NCBI GenBank assembly: GCA_023014335.1
Contig: JAECYW010000003.1
Location: 3,968,001-4,032,000 of the forward strand
Length of the DNA stretch: 64,000 nt
Reading direction: 5' to 3'
Source of the DNA: Galerina marginata
Lineage: Eukaryota; Basidiomycota; Agaricomycetes; Agaricales; Galerinaceae
Shown: positions 32,512 to 43,350 of the stretch, piece by piece
Numbering within the stretch: the stretch's first letter is position 1
Layout of the letters: every line of letters starts with the position of its first letter
Notes under the pieces: generated by a model
What the model saw: the letters and a program-made list of their open reading frames with translations, nothing else
Database searches by the model: none
Told to the model about the DNA's origin: nothing
Translations under genes and position numbers: made by a program

Positions 32512-34083
32512 GCTCCATCTTTAGGCCAATCAGTAAGTCAATCATTATTATCTGACGATCTTATGTAAGATGTGATATAATAAATCGTAAAGTTTCCAGA
32601 GGCTCACGAGTGACTGCGCAGAATGTGGACGGTGGAAGGACGTGAGCGCAACTTGGGCCGCAACTCTGCCAATGCAATTGTTGTTGATTATAGAACGTTC
32701 CGTTCGGGGCTTCGCCCCGTCCGTGTGTGTGAAGCTTGCCTCATCCTTGTAATAGTACAATTGTTCATTAATATCATATCACCCTCCAACTCTAGAAATT
32801 GTCTGAAGGGATAATCTTACTGTAATATTTTTTTTAGAACAAGTTCAATGATAACTTCAGTAAAGGTGAGGCCTGGACTGTATGGGATAATTGGGAAAGT
32901 CAAAGCTAGTGATTCAAGACAGTGTTCAAATAAGATTCTGAGTCATTTTTATGTTTCAAGGTGATTCAATATTTTCAGAGTTCGTCTCAATCCCTGACCC
33001 GGAGGTCATGACATCTCTTTAAATATATTATGAATTTATTAAGATAAAAGACAGCATGTGAACAATAGAATATGCGGAAGGCAGCGGCGACCACATTCGT
33101 GCGGGAACTTCGCCGGGAAGGGGGTGCAGGGAGGACCCCGCTAGCCAGTTGACGCAGGCGGCGAGGCGATGTCATGTGGGTCATGTTGGCTAGGTCGATG
33201 CAGGTGGAGGTAGTGGCCACGGCGGTGAGAGCATCAGATACGTTGACACAAGTGAAGGAGGCGGTAACGACGGCGCTGCATCAACCACGTTCGATGTGGG
33301 TGGAGAAAGCCGTGGTGGGGGATGACTGCAGGCTGTCTAGAGTCGGAACAAAGCGAGACGGCTGCGGAAGCCTCGACATATTGCGTTGGGAGCCGTGAAC
33401 AGGTCTGCATGGGGAGTTGGAGGATGGCGCGAGGTGTAAAACGATGGGATCAGGAGGCCGCAGGAAGCCCGACGGCCGAGAGTTGGGTCCCGTTCGCGAA
33501 ATGAATGAAAGTGGGTGAGGGTCGCGTCCCGACGGTTGCGAATGGGGGCCGCGGGGGCTCCACGACACGGGCGATTGGCGTCGTCCGTAAAACGGTTGGC
33601 CGTAGGGAGTTGGAACGGGGGCGACGCGCGATATGGTGGCCTGCAAGAGGGCGGTGAGGGGGCTGCAAACGCCAGACTGGTCGTTGTAACCTGGCAGGGG
33701 CAGTAGGAGGCGCCGCGTCGCAAAACAACGGCGGTCTGGGCCACTCGCTGCCTGTGGTCGTTGACGCGTTGACGTGGCAGGTATTGGCCTGTTGGTGGAT
33801 TAGTGAAGCGGTAGCGGGGACGACGCAGTGGGTGGGCTTACCTGCTGCGTTTCCTCTCCCCTGCGTGTCACGGCAGGCGCAGGGGAAGAGCTGCCGTAGA
33901 TGTAGATTCTCACGCGGTGTCGAAAACGCACCAGCGTCTCCCGCAAGTGCTTATTCGCACGGGGGTGACGAAAACCCTGACAAGCGGTTGTCACGTGGAT
34001 AAGAAATTTCGGTCCCTCCGAGTCCCTGTAGAAAGGGGAGCAAGCTCCCCAATAATTGGTAGTCACACACGAAAGTCGCGGTC
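32512..34083. other. No convincing gene; GC-rich block
   Basis: 32512-33050 is AT-rich with no frame of note apart from a GGGGCTTCGCCCC hairpin near 32705. 33060-33990 is GC-rich with overlapping Arg/Pro/Ser-rich open frames on both strands and no domain. A second hairpin, GGGGAGCAAGCTCCCC, lies near 34036, and a similar GGGGGCAAGCCCCC hairpin occurs near 52560 next to the duplicated E(z) end. Confidence 0.45.
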
Positions 34084-34271
34084 ATGATTCTGTTGTCCGA
34101 CTTGTTCTCCTCTATTCCCAAGACGCGTTATCTGTCTATTAACTTATTGACTATACATTTGTAGCGAGCGGGGAACAGAAATACACGCGATATACGCGCC
34201 TTATCCTATGTTCATACCACATCTCCAATCCCCAACCGTTCAAAACAGATTTTCTCAGATTTTCTCCAATT
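34084..34271 (+). promoter_or_regulatory. 5' region of the E(z) relic, duplicated at 52.2-52.4 kb
   Basis: This stretch reappears inverted at about 52195-52372 with scattered substitutions, continuous with the duplicated first exon. It includes TCATGA, TCTATTAACTTATTG, CATTTGTAGCG and ATACACGCGA words in the same order. It is the probable promoter and 5' UTR of the ancestral gene. Confidence 0.6.
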
Positions 34272-37220
34272 ATGGAGGATCCGGACATCTCAATGGTCCC
34301 AGACTCTCAAGAAGAGACTTACGAAATTCCCCCTGACTCAATTGACCTTGTTATCCAGACCTACGAGTCTGTATGGAATGGCTATTTCACATGGGACCAA
34401 GAACATTCCCAACAAACCATAGCCAGCCTCTCCCGCCCATATGCCCGCCCTCGTCCCCGGCCCAAACCGACAAAACCACCGTTAAAAAAGCCAGCTGACC
34501 CCAAGGTACGAAGCGCCAGGAGTATCCGGTTCGATTTCAAAACGAAATCACGAACCATGTTGCCAGTTGCTACCTTGGATATAAATACCGAAAAATAGAG
34601 AAAATAAAATAAAATTCTGGGGAGCCTTTGGCTCATTCAAACCGTTAAAAATCATTCTTATGGCTATTTAGTACTTAATCTAGTGTAGCTACATGGTTTG
34701 TAGCAAGGTAGCCGCGGCCCCGCAATCTGTGCATTGGCGGGGCTCGTGAGAGCTCGTGGGTGCGCGGAACGAGCGATTTTTCTAGTCACGTGACAAGCGG
34801 CGCGCGTCGCGGTACGCGTACTTCAAGCCAACTTCAACCTTTGCTGGTTATTGGTCAGCTTTGTCATGTTCTCTGCCCCACTTCTTCCTGCTCTATTGTG
34901 ATTTATTTCTTGAAATTAAAGCAGAGTACCTAGTATATGCTACGGGCCACAAGTACGCGATTGTCGACTTTGACGCGGTTCGGAGTTTTTTAAGTCACGT
35001 GACTTAAATCCCATTACGGTCCATCCACAAGCCCCGCCAATGCACAAATTGCGTGGCCGCGGCCACCTTGCTACAAACCGTGTAGGTACACTAGATTAAG
35101 CACTAAATAGCCATAAGAATGATTTTTAACGGTTTGAATGAGCCAAAGGCTCCCCAGAATTTTATTTTATTTTTCTCTATTTTTCGGTATTTATAGCCAA
35201 AGTAGCAACCGGCGACATGGTTCATGATTTCGTTTTGAAATCGAACCAGGTACTCCTGGCGCTTCGTACCCAAGGTCCTCGCTGAATCATGCACAATCAC
35301 CGATTATACGTACGACGGCGGCCAAGCCTCGTCATCCTCGTCAAAACGGCACCTCATACCACCCGTCACGACCACCATCGACCTATCTGATATCCTCCGC
35401 CCGTATCCGCCATATAACATGTGCACCTCGATCTCGCAGAACCTGCTCGTGGGCGACGACTCGCACTACATGCCGTTCATGCCCTTCTCGGACGACGAAA
35501 CATACGATTACAATACCGACATCGAGACCTATCACTATTTTGCCTGGCAGAGAAACGTAGCTGATCCCGACGGTGTGTTGTCATATTCTCCCTTTTCCAC
35601 GCCATTTTAACGTTTCGACAAATAGCGCAAATTATAGCCCTCAAATCAATGCGAAGACTACTTTCAGAACACGGCCTCTCCTCCGCAGACATTGACTCAA
35701 CAGAGGTCCTCCCGCTGGAATGCGAGGTCCTCGAAAAATTAGGCCACAAACGGTAGGTACCCCCTTGTTCGTACACACCTGGAATACTGACACCATCTCT
35801 AGAGATTTTCCCCCATGGCCTCCCCTCCAAACCAACCGGCAACCACCCCAGAAGACTCCAGACGACCCCGACTCTATCATCAGCTACTCCCTGGACTATT
35901 TCTGCGCCAACCTCAACTGCCTTACCGGATTCTGCGCAATGCACGACGAAACATGTAATTATACACTCCCTCAATAACGTAGCCAAAACCTCGTACTGAC
36001 CTTACGAACGACTACAGCCGTCAAAGCTCAAGTCCCAAGCTCGAACCCACCGAAAGTGCCGCACATCAAAGCCACCGACATCGTCATAGCCCCGTGCGGA
36101 CAGGATTGCTTCTTGACGGCCTCGTCAAGCTCAAACTCGATCGTAAGTTCTTCACCTTAACATTTACTTTATAATTTTTTCACTGATACAGAACATATTG
36201 TTTATTTATTAGGGTACATACTGGACGACAAAAGAAACTGAAATACTATCAGCCGCTCTGCGCTACGCGCCGGATAGTTTACCATGCGATCTCTCCATTT
36301 TATGCCGCAAGCCTTGTCGTGAGGTACGTTCATCCTTTTCTTCATACTTGTCTGTCAGACGCTCAGCGAGAACGATTTTATCTAGATTTACCGATATCAG
36401 TTAACCCATCCCCCACCCGTCCAGCCGCCGAACAGAGTGAAACAGTCCAGCTACTCAAGCTACAGATCATTCGGTATGCTCTCGATTCCCTATTTATCAT
36501 CTCAGTTAGCTAACTTTGAATTACAGAGGACGAAAAGCCAAGTGAATTCACACCGTAATTTGTCTCTCATATCCCTATGCCTATCTTGACTGCTCACGAC
36601 CCAGCCCAGAAACATGCCCTGCCGGCACACAGGCCCTTGTAGCGCGTACTAGGGCTGCGAATGCTTCAAGAACAAGTCGCACTGCCACTCGCGGTGCGGG
36701 TGCAGTCGAATGTGTACGGTCTCGTCTCCTTTGTTCCGTCTGGGCGGATCATGAACTTGTACAGGTGGTTTTTAGGTCCTAGGAGTGGAAAGGCCGCACT
36801 TGTGCGCGATCTGGCAGAGTATGCGGTACTAAGAAGTGTCCGTGCTTCAGAGCTCATACGGAGTGTGATCCGGAGGTGTGCATTCCGTGCGAAGCGAGGT
36901 GATTGTCATATCGTATGCCTTGTCGTATCGTGGCTAAATTCTTTTTTCATTCTCGCCTCCAGAGGTCGTTTTCTCTTTTCTTTGCCGTTTAAATGACTGG
37001 ATCTGACGATGCTCGGAAATCAGATCATAATTCCTCGCTATGTAGAAATGTAGGACTTCAGAGAGGTCAATTCAAGGTCTGTCATCTCGAGTTTTTCTCT
37101 GTCAAATTTGAAGAAGCATTATAATGAGCCATTAAACGCAGATGACAGAAGTGAGGGAAAGTGAATGGGGCCTGGGCCTCTTTGCGCTTGAACCCTGTCA
37201 AGAGCGAGACCTGGTCGCTG
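34272..37220 (+). pseudogene. E(z)/KMT6 H3K27 methyltransferase relic, truncated in SET
   Basis: The parent would be the catalytic subunit of Polycomb repressive complex 2. Exon 1 begins MEDPDISMVPDSQE and is interrupted by a 762-bp foldback element. The frame then resumes through DSHYMPFMPFSDDETYDY and YHYFAWQRNVADPD. Following exons carry LLSEHGLSSADIDSTEVLPL, DFPPWPPLQ, DPDSIISYSLDYFCANLNC, WTTKETEILSAALRYAPDSLPCDL and CRKPC. The cysteine-rich CXC region is recognisable in two halves: PCRHTGPC and GCECFKNKSHCHSRCGC near 36620-36700, and CGTKKCPCFRAHTECDPEVC at 36825-36885. The halves lie in different frames, and a TAG at 36650-36652 interrupts the first. A last exon (37141-37220) encodes SEWGLGLFALEPC, the first strand of SET, and nothing of SET follows. 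Stop, frameshift and truncation make it a pseudogene. Confidence 0.8.
34507..35268. mobile_element. Foldback element inserted in the E(z) relic
   Basis: 762 bp with inverted arms of about 240 bp, over 90% identical, beginning TACGAAGCGCCAGGAGTA and separated by about 280 bp. The target duplication is CCCAAGG (34500-34506 and 35269-35275). The duplicated E(z) exon near 51990 reads GACCCCAGGGTCCTCG at the same point, a near-perfect empty site. No coding capacity; the class is unassigned. Confidence 0.9.
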
Positions 37221-38385
37221 GTATGCCTTTCGCCTTTCTAACAAGGAAGACTGCGGAATAGGCGCTCGCAAGTCCGAGGCAGGTCTGTTCAAACATTAAA
37301 ATTGCCGCCCGCACCACACGATCGCTCACCCTCGTCGTCAAACTCACGGTTGACGACTTTTTCTGGAGAAACAGTGATCTTTACATCACATTTCAAGATG
37401 AAACTGCGGATTTGACAGTTGTCACATTCAGGGATTATTGGTTGGTTCATATCCTGATCTATTTTGTCATGACACTTCCATTGTATTCCGACCTCTAGGC
37501 CGCCCTTCATTGTGTGCCCAAAGAAGACCGAAATCTTGTAAAACCCTCCTACTGCGATCGCTCATCACTTGGCCGAGATGTTCGAAATGTTTGCGTATTC
37601 AACATAAAGACCAGGCTGCGCCTTCATGGCCTCTGTACGCTCTTTTTTTCATGCCGGTGCCCATGCTAAAGATGAAATGACGTCCTTTCTTAACAAATGC
37701 ATGGACCTGGTCAAAGCGCGGTGTAAATGCCACTTGCAAATTCTCACTGTCGTCAGTGTTAACTTCTCATGTTTCGTCTATTTCGTTTGATTATTTCTCT
37801 TTCACAGGAAGAGCAACAGCTGAGGCACAACAGCTTAGGCACGTCCTTAACGACCTCATCTATTGCGAACCTCGAGACCACTTCTCTCAATTCTGAGATT
37901 AACGGCTAAACGCAGAAGAAGCCCTCATGGCGTCAGTCTGCGCCAGTGTTTGGCCGCCAACCCAGACACCGGCTTCGTGATCTTTGTTGACCACTCTATC
38001 TTGTCTCAATCTTTCTAGCCGGTTTCTTTCTCGTTTTATATAACATACAAGGCGGTATCCTATATATGATACCGCTTCGGATACTCCAACGATTCTATCG
38101 TCATTGTATCGACACTCGCCTGGATTTTTAAATGAAAACCGTGTCTCTTCATGTACTGGAGTACTCGTTTATCTGTATTGTATTCCATGATGTGCTGTCT
38201 ACCATGTTCAGACATAATATAGTATCATTTTAATAATTTCTTGTTTTCCGTCGCTTTCATCATATTCATGAGGGAGCAATGCAGTGGTGGTTATGCGGAT
38301 CAAAAGAAATCAAATAACAAAAATTACAAATGACTGCGAATTACAAGAAAGAAATGGATATCATCGGCAAAATACAATGGAGCAT
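37221..38385. other. No convincing gene
   Basis: A minus-strand frame at 37289-37510 (cysteine-containing, ordinary composition) and a plus-strand frame at 37438-37680 overlap. Neither has a recognisable domain, and nothing continues the SET domain of the upstream relic. The breakpoint of that relic lies near 37221. Confidence 0.4.
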
Positions 38386-39216
38386 CTACTCGTCCTCGTC
38401 GCTATCCATGTCTTCGTCACTATCGCTTTCCTCTCCTTCGGCTACATCAATAGGGTCTAGGGAAATATCGCGGTGGGCACCGACATATGGGAGCCACAGA
38501 TCACCCAGTGTTTGAGTGAATGTTTGCCCTTTGGGCTGAGAGAATTCGAGTTTGGCAGCAAGGCTCTTCGTGACGGTAACACTCTTGATGACGAGCAGCT
38601 GGCGAGTGGCAGGATCGCCGACGACGAGCCACCAGTTGGCGAGTTTTTTCAGTGGGTAGAATGGTGCGACGACTGTTTGATCGCTTTGGTCGCCTTCATC
38701 GATATCACGAGCCAGCGCAACCTTCAGGAAGATGGACGAGCCAGCGGCGTATTCTCCTTTGACGAGCTCATGAGAAACTTCGAGAGTTGGGTACAAGTTG
38801 AAGAAGGTGGCAACATCTCGCCTGAGAGGTTCTATCAGTGATGGATAGGAATAAATGATAGATAAACACTTACATCTGAGCCGGAGACATCTTCTGTAAA
38901 TCATCGCGTTGGTCGCCCTCCACCTCCATGACATCCTACACAGACTCGATGCCTGCGTCTTTACACCTCTTGATGGCCTGAGGAAGAAGGCTGATTAAAT
39001 TTGGAACGACGACGAAACACAAGAGCTTACATCAGTGCGGAATCTGCTTCAATGGCGAATCGGTTTGCCACATAGCTTGAACGCAAAGATCCATAGCACC
39101 AAGGGCATTCAGCCATGGATTCGACGACATGACAACACGTAAGCGGAAAGAGAATTGAAGACCTTGTGAAGGTTATAGTAGTTGAAGTTTTCGAACATTC
39201 TCTTGTAGAAGTATGT
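38386..39216 (-). pseudogene. Brr2 helicase C-terminal relic (second Sec63 domain)
   Basis: Brr2 is the U4/U6-unwinding spliceosomal helicase, normally over 2100 residues. This relic reads leftwards from DVLTWTYFYKRM (cut by the Gypsy insertion) through NYYNLHK, WLNALGAMDLCVQAMWQTDSP, IKRCKDAGIES, RDVATFFNLYPTLEV and KKLANWWLVVGDP to an acidic tail ending DSDEDE. These are Sec63-domain and C-terminal motifs of Brr2. It lacks roughly 150 residues between YYNLH and the WLNALGAMDL block, and about 2 nt are missing just before SSNPWLNAL, shifting the frame. Short introns are retained, so it is a decayed DNA duplicate, not a processed copy. The continuation lies across the Gypsy element at 50681-50815. 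Confidence 0.8.
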
Positions 39217-39221
39217 CCACG

Positions 39222-39434
39222 TGTAACGGACCTGCACGCCCGTTACTAATCTTATCTATTTATCTTTTTTGTTGCATCTTGATTGGCATCGCCTTGGGCG
39301 ATGCCTATTTAAACACATGATTATGTACTCGTGAAAAGTAGATCTTTAACTTGTACTACGTAGTCTACCAACATAGATTGGTTCTGGCTTAGTTCGTACG
39401 AGTAAGATCGCCCACCGTAAAGCTCCGCTTTACA
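39222..39434 (+). repeat. Gypsy 5' LTR
   Basis: 213 bp, TGTAACGG to CTTTACA. Includes a TATTTAAA box at about 39306 in a GGGCGATGCC context. It differs from the 3' LTR at one site (CTCCG versus CTCTG near the end). Confidence 0.95.
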
Positions 39435-39521
39435 TTTTTTTAAGCCTTCCAACTACCTTGGAAGATTACAGCTATCTTTAGCAACTGCATAAACCTTTTC
39501 GCGAGAACGTTACGTACGGCT

Positions 39522-39894
39522 ATGGAAGGTGACGTGGCAGATAGTGGGAATCCCCCAATTGTCCAGCCTCCAGTCACACCCGCACCACAGGTTGGGCCGA
39601 GTACCACGCCCAACCTGGTTGGTGACTACAACCACTCGGGGTCGCAGTTCTCTGCGGCCAACGAGACAAGAGATGCTGGGGCTTTCCTACAGGAAAGCGG
39701 ACCCAACTTACACCATCCACAGCCGAGGCAATCCCTTGAGGGCCCCGAAACGATCGCACCGCGATTGAACGCACTCAGAGCACCGTCGGAAGACGACATG
39801 GACGTCGACTCGGTGTTGTCCAATCTCGAAGATCGGATACAACTGATATGGGAGCTCAATAACGTCAATCGTAAGGATCGACGATTACACTAGT
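39522..39894 (+). pseudogene. Gypsy gag, N-terminal part before the MITE
   Basis: Begins MEGDVADSGNPPIV and runs 123 residues to DRRLH, where the left copy of the MITE target duplication has mutated from ACCAGT to ACTAGT and created a TAG stop. Skipping the MITE and one duplication continues the frame exactly into the 40708 frame (QSRLELQTRAHQYVKEAV). The interrupted Gag start is proline-rich and acidic. Confidence 0.85.
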
Positions 39895-40651
39895 AGCTGC
39901 CAATGGTATCATTCATTCTGTGGTAAGTGCCATAGCAAGAATCTGATATAAGGCCGGTAAAAGTTATGATTTCGAGATCATTAATTTACCGGATGGTTTC
40001 ATTCTCATTCTTGCCTAAGTGATTTCATAATTCCCAGAGATTGAATCATATTTCTTTGGAAGTGAAATCATTTCTAAAATCATTCTGAAATCATTCTGAA
40101 ATCATAATTTTCCGGTAGGAATTCATTACAATTTCATTTTTTTTTCAAATCATTATGGATTTCATAAATCCACAGGCAAATATTTAATGATATACCCCTT
40201 TCCAAATCTGGAAATAGATCAAATTGACTATTCTAATGGCTTAGGTAAGTACCCTGCTGGCATGCAGGGCCAATTTAAAGTAAATTTCAATTTGAGGCAC
40301 AAATATGAAGAGACCAGGTGCTGGTGATGACAAATAAGGCATTTTCAGAGTATGTACACTGATTATATAATTAATTCACAGCTATAAAGCGAAATGAAAT
40401 GACTCTAAAAAAGTTATGAAACAGAAACTTAGAATGAAATCCTGCCAGAAAGATATGAAATCGTCATATATAAGTTATGATATCACTTTCAGAAAGATAT
40501 GATTTAATCTCTGGGAATTATGAAACACTTAGGCAAGAATGAGTATGAAACCATCCGGTAAATTAATGATCTCGAAATCATAACTTTTACCGGCCTTATA
40601 TCAGATTCTTGCTATGGCACTTACCACAGTGGAATGATTAAATTGGCAGCT
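39895..40651. mobile_element. MITE in Gypsy gag
   Basis: 757 bp with inverted ends beginning AGCTGCCAAT and inverted repeats of about 170 bp. Flanks are ACTAGT (39889-39894) and ACCAGT (40652-40657), a 6-bp target duplication with one transition. The interior, like that of the MITE in the Copia-2 LTR, repeats TTATGAAA/TATGAAAT words. No coding capacity. Confidence 0.88.
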
Positions 40652-40657
40652 ACCAGT

Positions 40658-43350
40658 CACGATTAGAACTACAGACTAGAGCTCACCAGTATGTCAAGGA
40701 GGCAGTAATGCTCTCAGGACAGGACATTCTCGAGGGATCTGAGAAATGGGATGAGATGATCGTTAGGACGATATCGAGGATGGCCGTTAGGTATAGTACC
40801 TACCGAAAAGAAAAAATAAACTCAAGAGCATCTACCCCGATGCCAGCAGTATTAATACAAACACCATCGATTATCCCGACTCTGAGCAGGCGAGGTGGAT
40901 CGGGGACATCGTCCCCGATCGAACAACGAAGATACCCAGGGAGTGCCTTGGCCGCGTCCGAGACCGTCGAGTTAGCCAGGGCCCGAATAGATGAACCGAG
41001 AGGACCAGAGGAGACTGACGAGCAATATGCTCGCCGACGAGCCGCGGCGAACCGATTGCGAGATCACAAAGAGTTCGAAGTACCCGTGTACTCGGCCGCC
41101 CAAGTAGGGCCTACCAATAGTATGGTGATTACAAAAAGCGACAGGATTTTACATCCTGGCAGTGTTCCTAACACTGCAAATAGAGTGGTCTACCCAAATG
41201 TCACAGTGCGGACTGCGAGAGCCGCACGATTATCAGACCGAATCGTATACCAAAAGATGCGTAGGGACGATCTGAGGAGATTTGGTTACTCTACATTCGA
41301 CGACCAGAACATTGACCTCGACGGCCCTCATCCGGTGGATCTGGATGAGAGACCAGGCCCCGCGCCAACAAAAGTCAAGGACACAAACGAGGCCAATGGT
41401 TTCAGATCACGTCGTCGTGATCATCGTGAAGGAACACCTCAGAGCCAATGGCCCAAGGTCATAGTAGAATCAACTCCCAGATCCAATGTCCGATTCCTAA
41501 CGGACATCAGGGAGGAAGAAACGACGCCTGAACCGATAGACCGATTCGGCAGCCGAGGATACTCAATGCCTAGGATATCAGGTCCTCGGCAAGATGCCCC
41601 TGGAGTCGCGGAAGCCGCGAACCGACATCGTTCAACGATGGAACAAAGACTCATCAACTTAATACACGAAGCATTGAGTGTCAGGATAGAATTTCCTGAA
41701 GGAGTGAAATTCAACCAAAAGCTCGACACGAGCGAGAAATACGGAGGGTCAGCAAAATTTGCTGACTTGGAGAATTGGTTATCATCCCTGGCCTATAAAC
41801 TAGCTGTGCGACAGCTAGGGGGACACGATCTAGATCGCTTCAGAGTGCTTATGTTAGGCGAACACTTAGAAGGAGAGGCGAGTGCGTGGTATACACGCCA
41901 TGTACTTAGCGTCAATCGTACCAAATTCGATTGGCTGTTCCAGGATATCATCCTGGGTTTATATAATCGATTCATTCATCCAACTACAATGCAGGATGCT
42001 CGGGAAGGATTTAGGAAGGCCAAGTACTCCCAACATCGCGGAGTACAGGCTTTCTATGACGAGCTCATGAATCACGCCAAAAACATGGCAGTCTACCCGG
42101 ACGATTATTCCTTTATTGAGACATTCCTCGATGGAATACCAAAGAAAATGCGATCTGAATTACTGCGTGAACGCGGGCTATCGCCTGAAGTTAACACGAT
42201 AGAAGACTTTGTCGCATTTGCGACAGCATTCGAAACACGTACAAAGACCGACGAATATTACAGCTGTAGGGCAAGGCCCTACCCGCAAACTCAAAACCCA
42301 AGAGAAAACCTTGGGGGTGAAAAGCATTTCCGAGTACGAAGTGGCAAACGCCATGTTCCACGTACAACCCCAAAGGATAGGGCGGAGGCTAGCAAGCCTC
42401 ACACACCCAAAGAACCACTCAGGGATCGCCCTGAGATCCCAGTCAATGCATCACGGGGCGTAGTACCCGCAAAAGCTACAGGTAACCCAGAAGTCACCTG
42501 TTTCAACTGCCAGAAGACTGGGCATTACTCCAGGGACTGTCCCAACCCAAAGATGGGAAAAAGGGTACACATCCGAGCAGCCCACACAGAGGCCGACGAC
42601 ACCGAGGGCGTCGATAATGAGATTGACGGCAATAGTGGCAGTAGTGACGAATGCGCAAGCAACTGTGATGCTTGCAGGGATGAAGCAGAAGAGAGTGAAA
42701 CATACACTGAAATCGACGTTGTCGAGTATGATACAGATGTAACATCTGAATTTATGAGAGGGATGGATACGATATCCATCCGACAGTCAGATGATATTGT
42801 AGCTGCTGCTATGCCTAGTCCAGCTATTGACACGGACACCGAAACAGGGGTCCAGATGCGCAAACTCAGACTGCGCACCTCCAAAAACAGTCGGGTACGA
42901 CCTGTTGTGCCAGACGAGGATAAAGAATGCCTCGCGACTTATGTCAAAGTTGGAGATATGGATGCCTGGTCATTGTGGGATACGGGAAGCACGACCACAG
43001 GCATAACCCCGACCTTTGCTCAACATGCAGATATAAAAGTGGATACATTATTGGACCCACACATACTGCAACTGGGTACTGTTGGCAGCCGATCAACGAT
43101 CAAATATGGTGCTGACGTACCTATTGAGTTATGTGGAGAAAAATCCATAGAATATGTGGACATAGCGAATTTTGATCGCTATGATATGATTATCGGGACA
43201 CCGTTTATGCGAAAGCATAAGGTTACCCTGGACTTCATTAAAAATGAAGTCATCGTTAATGGACATGCATTACCGGCTATCCGAGTGAAGGCAAAGGACA
43301 CCGACAGCAGAGTTCGAAGATACCAAACTGCAGAAAAAGCGAAGGTATGA
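40658..43350 (+). CDS. Gypsy Gag and protease (remainder after the MITE)
   Basis: An open frame of about 900 codons. A Pro/Arg-rich N-terminal part is followed by a Retrotrans_gag-like helical region (about 41640-42240: LSSLAYKLAVRQL, GEASAWYTRH, FLDGIPKKMRSEL). A zinc knuckle CFNCQKTGHYSRDC lies near 42500, an acidic spacer follows, and then a retropepsin with WDTGSTTTGI near 42980 and MIIGTPFM near 43190. It ends at a single TGA (43348-43350) with pol continuing in the same frame. Downstream of the MITE, the first in-frame ATG is at 40708, so a Gag missing its first ~145 residues could still be made. Confidence 0.88.

Noticed and set aside
32685..32725. GGGGCTTCGCCCC as a bacterial-type terminator
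   Set aside because: No adjacent gene end and the organism is eukaryotic; noted only as a hairpin that recurs near 34036 and 52560.
33337..33744. 135-codon minus-strand open frame
   Set aside because: Pro/Arg/Ser-rich with overlapping frames on both strands in a GC-rich block; no domain.
36801..37220. Functional SET-domain gene
   Set aside because: CXC halves are in different frames, a TAG lies in the first half, and only the first SET strand is present.
39895..40657. Intron in Gypsy gag in place of a MITE
   Set aside because: The GT...AG that can be drawn at the edges gives a stop after joining, whereas removal as a transposon with a 6-bp duplication restores the frame, and the ends are long inverted repeats.
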